Origin: Veillonella sp.
GTDB lineage: Bacteria > Bacillota > Negativicutes > Veillonellales > Veillonellaceae
DNA: 10,435 nt
Assembly: GCA_019419725.1 (NCBI GenBank)
Contig: DXZL01000047.1
Location: 1-10,435, forward strand
Direction of reading: 5' to 3'
The notes beneath the pieces are model-generated. The model saw nothing but the letters and a program-made list of their open reading frames with translations, was not told the origin of the DNA and did no database searches. Position 1 is the first letter of the stretch. Each line of letters starts with the position of its first letter. Positions 8,232-10,435 of this stretch are shown piece by piece. The translations under genes were made by a program, and so were the position numbers.

Positions 8232-8260
8232 AGTATAATCGAAATAAAACAATACTGCAA
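8232..8260 (-). promoter_or_regulatory. Promoter of the rrf2-cydA-cydB unit
   Basis: On the minus strand TATACT (8237-8232) lies 17 bp downstream of TTGCAG (8260-8255). The -10 box is good and the -35 box weak (TTG matches), typical of a regulated promoter. The -35 box falls inside the inverted repeat at 8244-8274. The start of transcription would be near 8225, about 40 bases before the regulator's ATG. Confidence 0.55.
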
Positions 8261-8274
8261 TGGTATTGTTTTAT
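8244..8274. promoter_or_regulatory. Perfect 12-bp inverted repeat, candidate Rrf2 operator
   Basis: ATAAAACAATAC (8244-8255) and GTATTGTTTTAT (8263-8274) are perfect inverted arms around a 7-base spacer. Rrf2 dimers bind AT-rich dyads of roughly this size. The repeat covers the -35 region of the regulator's own promoter, so bound protein would block polymerase. Binding by this protein is inferred; the dyad itself is directly visible. Confidence 0.65.
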
Positions 8275-8370
8275 ATATTGAGAATTAGCATATATAGATT
8301 TTATGCCCATTAATATGGTATTATCTGAATATTTTTATGTCCCTTAAATAGCATTATGAATTCTATTATC

Positions 8371-8400
8371 AAAAAAAGACTGCCCACGAATGAGCAGTCT
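8371..8400 (-). terminator. Terminator of the deacetylase-moaB unit
   Basis: AGACTGC (8377-8383) pairs with GCAGTCT (8394-8400) across a 10-base loop. On the minus strand a run of T follows (7 T counting the last base of the stem, 8377-8371). It lies just past the moaB stop and upstream of the regulator's promoter. Confidence 0.85.
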
Positions 8401-8407
8401 AAATATA

Positions 8408-8902
8408 TTATTTTGTAATTTCTCGAACGAGATGGGCCATTTCAGGAATGATAAGTTTACTCATAGCTAATGTAACGGCACCTACAGAGCCTGGCACAGA
8501 GAACATCAAGGTGTTATTGTTGACCCCCGCTTCAGCACGAGACGCCATCGCCTTAGTACCAATATCCTCTGTATAGGATAAATATCTAAAGATTTCACCA
8601 AATCCAGGAATATGTTTCTCATAGAGACTATTTGCCGCTTCAATTGTTACATCGCGCTTAGCAATTCCCGTACCACCTGTAGAGATAATAACATCAATAG
8701 ATTCATCATTACACCATGGAATCATTGCATTTCTGATTTCATTATAATCATCAATAACAATTTTACGATCTGCCACAATATGGTCTGCTTGTTCTAAAAA
8801 TTCTTGTACTTTATTACCGCCTTTATCAGTTTCAAAGGTGCGAGTATCAGAAACTGTTAAAATAGCAACGCGTAAAGGTCTTGCTACAACTTCGTAAGAC
8901 AT
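8408..8902 (-). CDS. moaB: MoaB/Mog-family molybdopterin biosynthesis protein, 164 aa
   Basis: MoaB/Mog proteins bind molybdopterin and, in active members, adenylate it before metal insertion during molybdenum (or tungsten) cofactor synthesis in the cytosol. The single MoCF-type domain spans the whole protein. Visible motifs are TVSDTR (16-21), the DD pair at 51-52, STGGTG (74-79), RDVT (83-86), GFGE (100-103) and SVPGS (135-139), which line the pterin pocket in this fold. Length is close to E. coli MoaB. The start at 8902 has AGGAGG at 8907-8912, which overlaps the stop codon of the upstream deacetylase gene; a longer reading to 8947 would run into that gene. It is probably cotranscribed with, and perhaps coupled to, the deacetylase. 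No other cofactor genes are in the window, so pathway context is missing. Assignment to MoaB rather than Mog is by size and overall pattern. Confidence 0.88.
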   Translation of the reverse strand: MSYEVVARPLRVAILTVSDTRTFETDKGGNKVQEFLEQADHIVADRKIVIDDYNEIRNAMIPWCNDESIDVIISTGGTGIAKRDVTIEAANSLYEKHIPGFGEIFRYLSYTEDIGTKAMASRAEAGVNNNTLMFSVPGSVGAVTLAMSKLIIPEMAHLVREITK

Positions 8903-8910
8903 AGTTCCTC

Positions 8911-9771
8911 CTAGAATAACGGAATAATAGATGCTAATCTCGTCCATCCATTATCGCGTAAAAAATCACGTAATGCCCATGTGTAGTGAATAAATGGTGC
9001 ACAATGTAGGCGCATCCAGAACGATAGATATGGTGTATCTCCTTGGAATATAGCCAATCGATTTAAGGCATATAGATTATCTCCTGGCTGTACTGTACCT
9101 GGTTGTACCGTGAAAGCCATTTTATAACCAGACTGTTTAGTTACATATTGAACGAGCATATCGTTAAACCCACCAGGATATGCTAAATATTCAATAGGCT
9201 CACCTAAAATACCCTCCAATGAAGTCTTCCCTCCAAGCAGAGCATCTGGCAACTCAGTAGGGTCAATTTTGGTTAAGATCTTATGATGATTAGTATGACC
9301 TTGAATATCGAAGCCATCTGCTTCCATTTTATGCATTTGTTCTGTAGAAACAAAACCAGGCGTATTAGCAGCATCACTAATCATAAACAAGGTAGCCTTC
9401 ATATTGTATTCCTTTAAAATAGGCAATGCATTATTGTAGTTATCAACATAGCCATCATCAAAGGTAATAACAATTGGCTTATTCGGTAATTCAGTACCAT
9501 TTTCTAAATAATCATATAATTGGTCTAATGTAATTGTGTTATATCCCTGATTATGCAGATATTCCATTTGTTCTCTAAACTGATCAACATGAAGAGTCAA
9601 AGCTGAATGCTTTTCATCATTTACTTGATGGTAATTAAGAACTGGTACACCATAGATCTTATAATCAGTAGACAGTCCCCACATAACACCAAAAGAGATA
9701 GCTAAAATTGCAATACATATTACAAAAAAACATAATAATTTTTTAATACAGCTCTTGCCATATTTATACAT
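8911..9771 (-). CDS. Membrane-anchored NodB-type polysaccharide deacetylase, 286 aa
   Basis: This is a carbohydrate esterase family 4 protein, which removes acetyl groups from N-acetylated sugars in peptidoglycan or surface polysaccharides using a metal ion. Residues 1-9 are basic, and 10-33 form one membrane helix or uncleaved signal anchor, placing the domain outside the membrane. PVLNYHQV (43-50) is the start motif common to IcaB/PgaB-like deacetylases. TFDDGY (103-108) supplies the catalytic base Asp105 and metal ligand Asp106, and His159 and His163 in GHTNHH (158-163) complete the metal site. The motif-3 position reads YPGG (198-201), as in the PgaB-like branch, not RxPY. It therefore looks active; the substrate cannot be told. 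The ATG at 9771 is preceded by GGAG at a loose spacing. A good promoter lies upstream, and moaB follows after 8 bases. Confidence 0.92.
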   Translation of the reverse strand: MYKYGKSCIKKLLCFFVICIAILAISFGVMWGLSTDYKIYGVPVLNYHQVNDEKHSALTLHVDQFREQMEYLHNQGYNTITLDQLYDYLENGTELPNKPIVITFDDGYVDNYNNALPILKEYNMKATLFMISDAANTPGFVSTEQMHKMEADGFDIQGHTNHHKILTKIDPTELPDALLGGKTSLEGILGEPIEYLAYPGGFNDMLVQYVTKQSGYKMAFTVQPGTVQPGDNLYALNRLAIFQGDTPYLSFWMRLHCAPFIHYTWALRDFLRDNGWTRLASIIPLF

Positions 9772-9808
9772 AAAAACTAATCACTCCAATCCACTTAAGC
9801 ATATAATG

Positions 9809-9837
9809 AGAATATCACACATACCTAGTATTATCAA
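9809..9837 (-). promoter_or_regulatory. Promoter of the deacetylase-moaB unit
   Basis: On the minus strand TTGATA (9837-9832) and TATTCT (9814-9809) are separated by exactly 17 bp. This is a good housekeeping-type promoter, with transcription starting near 9802 and a leader of about 30 bases before the ATG at 9771. It lies in a very AT-rich stretch (9781-9900) with no other feature that I can see. Confidence 0.65.
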
Positions 9838-9910
9838 GAAAATCCCTCACAAGATATTCATATTAATTTATGAATGAAAATATTTATTAGTAATATGCAA
9901 AAATGGACAT

Positions 9911-9948
9911 AAAAAAGCCCTATAAACTTGGAGATCGAGAATATAGGG
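9911..9948 (-). terminator. Terminator closing the structured intergenic region
   Basis: CCCTATA (9918-9924) pairs with TATAGGG (9942-9948) over 7 bp with a 17-base loop. On the minus strand it is followed by GC and six T (9916-9911). The large loop and short AT-rich stem make it weaker than the others. No protein gene ends here, so it would terminate either readthrough from the rRNA operon or a separate non-coding transcript. Confidence 0.6.
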
Positions 9949-9952
9949 TTCG

Positions 9953-10025
9953 TTATTTACATATATTTAAAGTTATACAGCAGCTTTACGGTACGATACC
10001 ATTGGTGCTGCGCACCGCGGTATCG
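9953..10025. repeat. 73-bp tandem repeat, copy 1, with bulged hairpin
   Basis: Copy 1 begins TTATTTACAT and aligns without gaps to copy 2 at 10038-10110 (54 of 73 positions identical by hand count, period 85 bp). Its last 32 bases (9994-10025) fold as a 7-bp outer stem (CGATACC with GGTATCG) and a 5-bp inner stem (GGTGC with GCACC). The two are separated by an ATT/GC internal loop and capped by a TGC triloop. The first 41 bases are AT-rich. I do not recognise the family. Confidence 0.8.
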
Positions 10026-10037
10026 ATTAGAGGTAGT

Positions 10038-10110
10038 TTATTTACATAAATTTAGAGTTACTCAACTGGTTTACGGTTCGGTAACATTGGCACGTTGTGC
10101 CGCGTTACCG
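10038..10110. repeat. 73-bp tandem repeat, copy 2, with covarying hairpin
   Basis: Copy 2 has the same fold at 10079-10110: outer stem CGGTAAC with GTTACCG, inner stem GGCAC with GTGCC, the same ATT/GC internal loop, and a GTT triloop. Compared with copy 1, four stem pairs change on both sides (alignment positions 44/71, 47/68, 54/62 and 55/61) and all stay Watson-Crick. The loop changes freely. This is the pattern expected from selection on a folded structure. Confidence 0.8.
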
Positions 10111-10211
10111 TATGGATAGAGTTTGTCTTCTACCACTAACCACAGGATGCTTAATCAGCGAGTTCTTATGTACGGTTCTTCCCTCCAGGATACTGGGTGT
10201 TCGTCGCTGTG

Positions 10212-10244
10212 GATGGACCTATGTAGCTACGCTACATGTCCATC
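10212..10244. repeat. Long hairpin with 2-base bulge and TAC loop
   Basis: GATGGAC (10212-10218) pairs with GTCCATC (10238-10244), and ATGTAGC (10221-10227) with GCTACAT (10231-10237). The 14-bp perfect stem is broken only by a CT bulge and closed by TAC. The plan (7-bp outer stem, bulge, inner stem, triloop) matches the two tandem-repeat hairpins although the sequence differs. The surrounding 10201-10320 stretch is about 50-57% GC by hand count, well above the neighbouring AT-rich DNA. Confidence 0.75.
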
Positions 10245-10258
10245 TTACGCTCCGAACT

Positions 10259-10286
10259 AAGCGATGCAGTGAATCTGTCGTCGCTT
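10259..10286. repeat. Hairpin with single-base bulge
   Basis: 10259-10269 pairs with 10275-10286 over 11 pairs (AAGCGA with TCGCTT, then one G-T pair and GCAG with CTG-C), with T10278 bulged and a TGAAT loop. It stands 14 bases from the preceding long hairpin. Its role is unknown. Confidence 0.55.
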
Positions 10287-10311
10287 CGCTTCTCCATCTT
10301 CTACTGCCCTG

Positions 10312-10331
10312 CTCACCAGGTACCCTGGGAG
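10312..10331. repeat. Small hairpin with TAC loop next to the 5S-tail copy
   Basis: CCAGG (10316-10320) pairs with CCTGG (10324-10328) around TAC, extended by CTC with GAG across a bulged A10315. The right arm is also the beginning of the inverted 5S-tail copy, so this fold and the 19-bp inverted repeat are mutually exclusive in RNA. Confidence 0.5.
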
Positions 10332-10409
10332 GATAGGAAGCCATACACAAAAAAAGACACACCCTCAGGTGTGCCTTTACGTCAATCAGCGGCTTCCTAT
10401 CCTCCCAGG
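10324..10409. repeat. 19-bp inverted repeat: 5S rRNA tail and its inverted copy, flanking the rRNA terminator
   Basis: CCTGGGAGGATAGGAAGCC occurs on the plus strand at 10324-10342 and, exactly, on the minus strand at 10409-10391 inside the 5S gene. The 48-bp spacer contains the rRNA terminator. Identity stops at both edges: the plus-strand copy is followed by ATACAC, whereas the 5S copy is followed by GCTGATT. A minus-strand transcript running past the terminator would contain a segment fully complementary to its own 5S tail. Confidence 0.9.
10349..10378 (-). terminator. Terminator of the rRNA operon
   Basis: On the minus strand AAAGGCACACC (10378-10368) pairs with GGTGTGTCTTT (10363-10353), 11 pairs including one G-U, with a TGAG tetraloop, followed by a T tract reaching 10349. 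It begins six bases after the estimated 5S 3' end. Confidence 0.9.
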
Positions 10410-10435
10410 CCGTCTCCAGCCAAGTACTTTCGGCG
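10384..10435 (-). rRNA. rrf: 5S ribosomal RNA, 3' end only
   Basis: Read on the minus strand, 10435-10384 begins CGCCGAAAGTACTTGG, contains CCTGGGAGGATAGGAAGCC and ends near GCTGATT. This matches the 3' half of bacterial 5S rRNA (GCCGA...loop E/helix IV...GAGRRTAGG...GCCGC). The 5' half lies outside the window, so the helix I partner is not visible and the mature 3' end is estimated to within a few bases. The gene is presumably the last of a 16S-23S-5S operon reading leftward into this window. Confidence 0.88.

Noticed and set aside
8234..8239. TATAAT on the plus strand, suggesting a divergent promoter
   Set aside because: No acceptable -35 box lies 16-18 bp upstream and no plus-strand gene follows; the sequence overlaps the minus-strand -10 region.
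8187..8252. Longer N-terminus for the Rrf2 regulator starting at 8252
   Set aside because: It would begin upstream of the predicted transcription start. The extra 22 residues do not fit the family, and AGGAG sits properly before the ATG at 8186.
9994..10025. Resemblance of ACCGCGG in the hairpin to the T-box antiterminator motif
   Set aside because: The preceding GGGTGG part, a specifier stem and a downstream tRNA-synthetase or amino-acid gene are all missing, and the hairpin fold explains the sequence.
9953..10110. Possible CRISPR array or integron attC sites
   Set aside because: There are only two diverged copies with no conserved short repeat or unique spacers, and the attC core sequence (GTTRRRY) is absent.
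9928..10119. A 63-codon open frame on the plus strand over the tandem repeats
   Set aside because: It spans both repeat copies, whose differences compensate in base pairing and do not preserve codons; there is no ribosome site.
10097..10336. A 79-codon open frame on the plus strand across the hairpin region
   Set aside because: It runs straight through several perfect hairpins and ends in the 5S-tail copy. It has no clear ribosome site and a composition (many Cys, Leu and Arg) typical of chance frames in structured DNA.

Overview
The window carries six complete protein genes and the 3' end of a 5S rRNA gene, all on the minus strand. No plus-strand gene is supported. Low GC, strong AGGAGG ribosome binding sites, short-loop Rho-independent terminators, a firmicute-type short cytochrome bd subunit I and the 5S tail sequence suggest a low-GC member of the Firmicutes. 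My best guess is Negativicutes, probably Veillonella or a close relative. That is inference from general familiarity, not from a search.

Layout from left to right. Positions 1-53 look like the right end of an IS3-family (IS150-group) insertion sequence cut by the window edge; the same hairpin can terminate the gene beside it. 113-1285 is an unrecognised membrane protein with its own extended -10 promoter. 1499-5083 is a natural fusion of CydD and CydC, the ABC exporter needed to assemble cytochrome bd. 5272-7670 is cydB and cydA, overlapping by 10 bases. 7734-8186 is an Rrf2-family regulator with four clustered cysteines, just upstream of cydA. Its promoter region holds a perfect 12-bp inverted repeat that overlaps the -35 box. 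8408-8902 is a MoaB/Mog-type molybdopterin protein, and 8911-9771 is a membrane-anchored NodB-type polysaccharide deacetylase; these two form a tight pair. 9772-10383 has no protein gene. It holds a promoter, two terminators, two tandem 73-bp repeats with covarying hairpins, a GC-richer stretch with further hairpins, and a 19-bp inverted copy of the 5S tail. 10384-10435 is the 5S 3' end.

Functionally, 1499-8186 is one cytochrome bd module. The regulator, CydA and CydB look like one transcription unit, read right to left and closed by a terminator at 5192-5222. The CydDC fusion follows as a second unit ending at 1395-1429. Reading the regulator as a sensor of O2, NO or iron-sulfur status for a respiratory or oxygen-scavenging oxidase is inference from gene order and its cysteines.

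The least explained part is 9911-10409. The two tandem copies differ at 19 of 73 positions, yet every stem substitution is matched by its pairing partner. This points to selection on a folded nucleic acid next to an rRNA operon.
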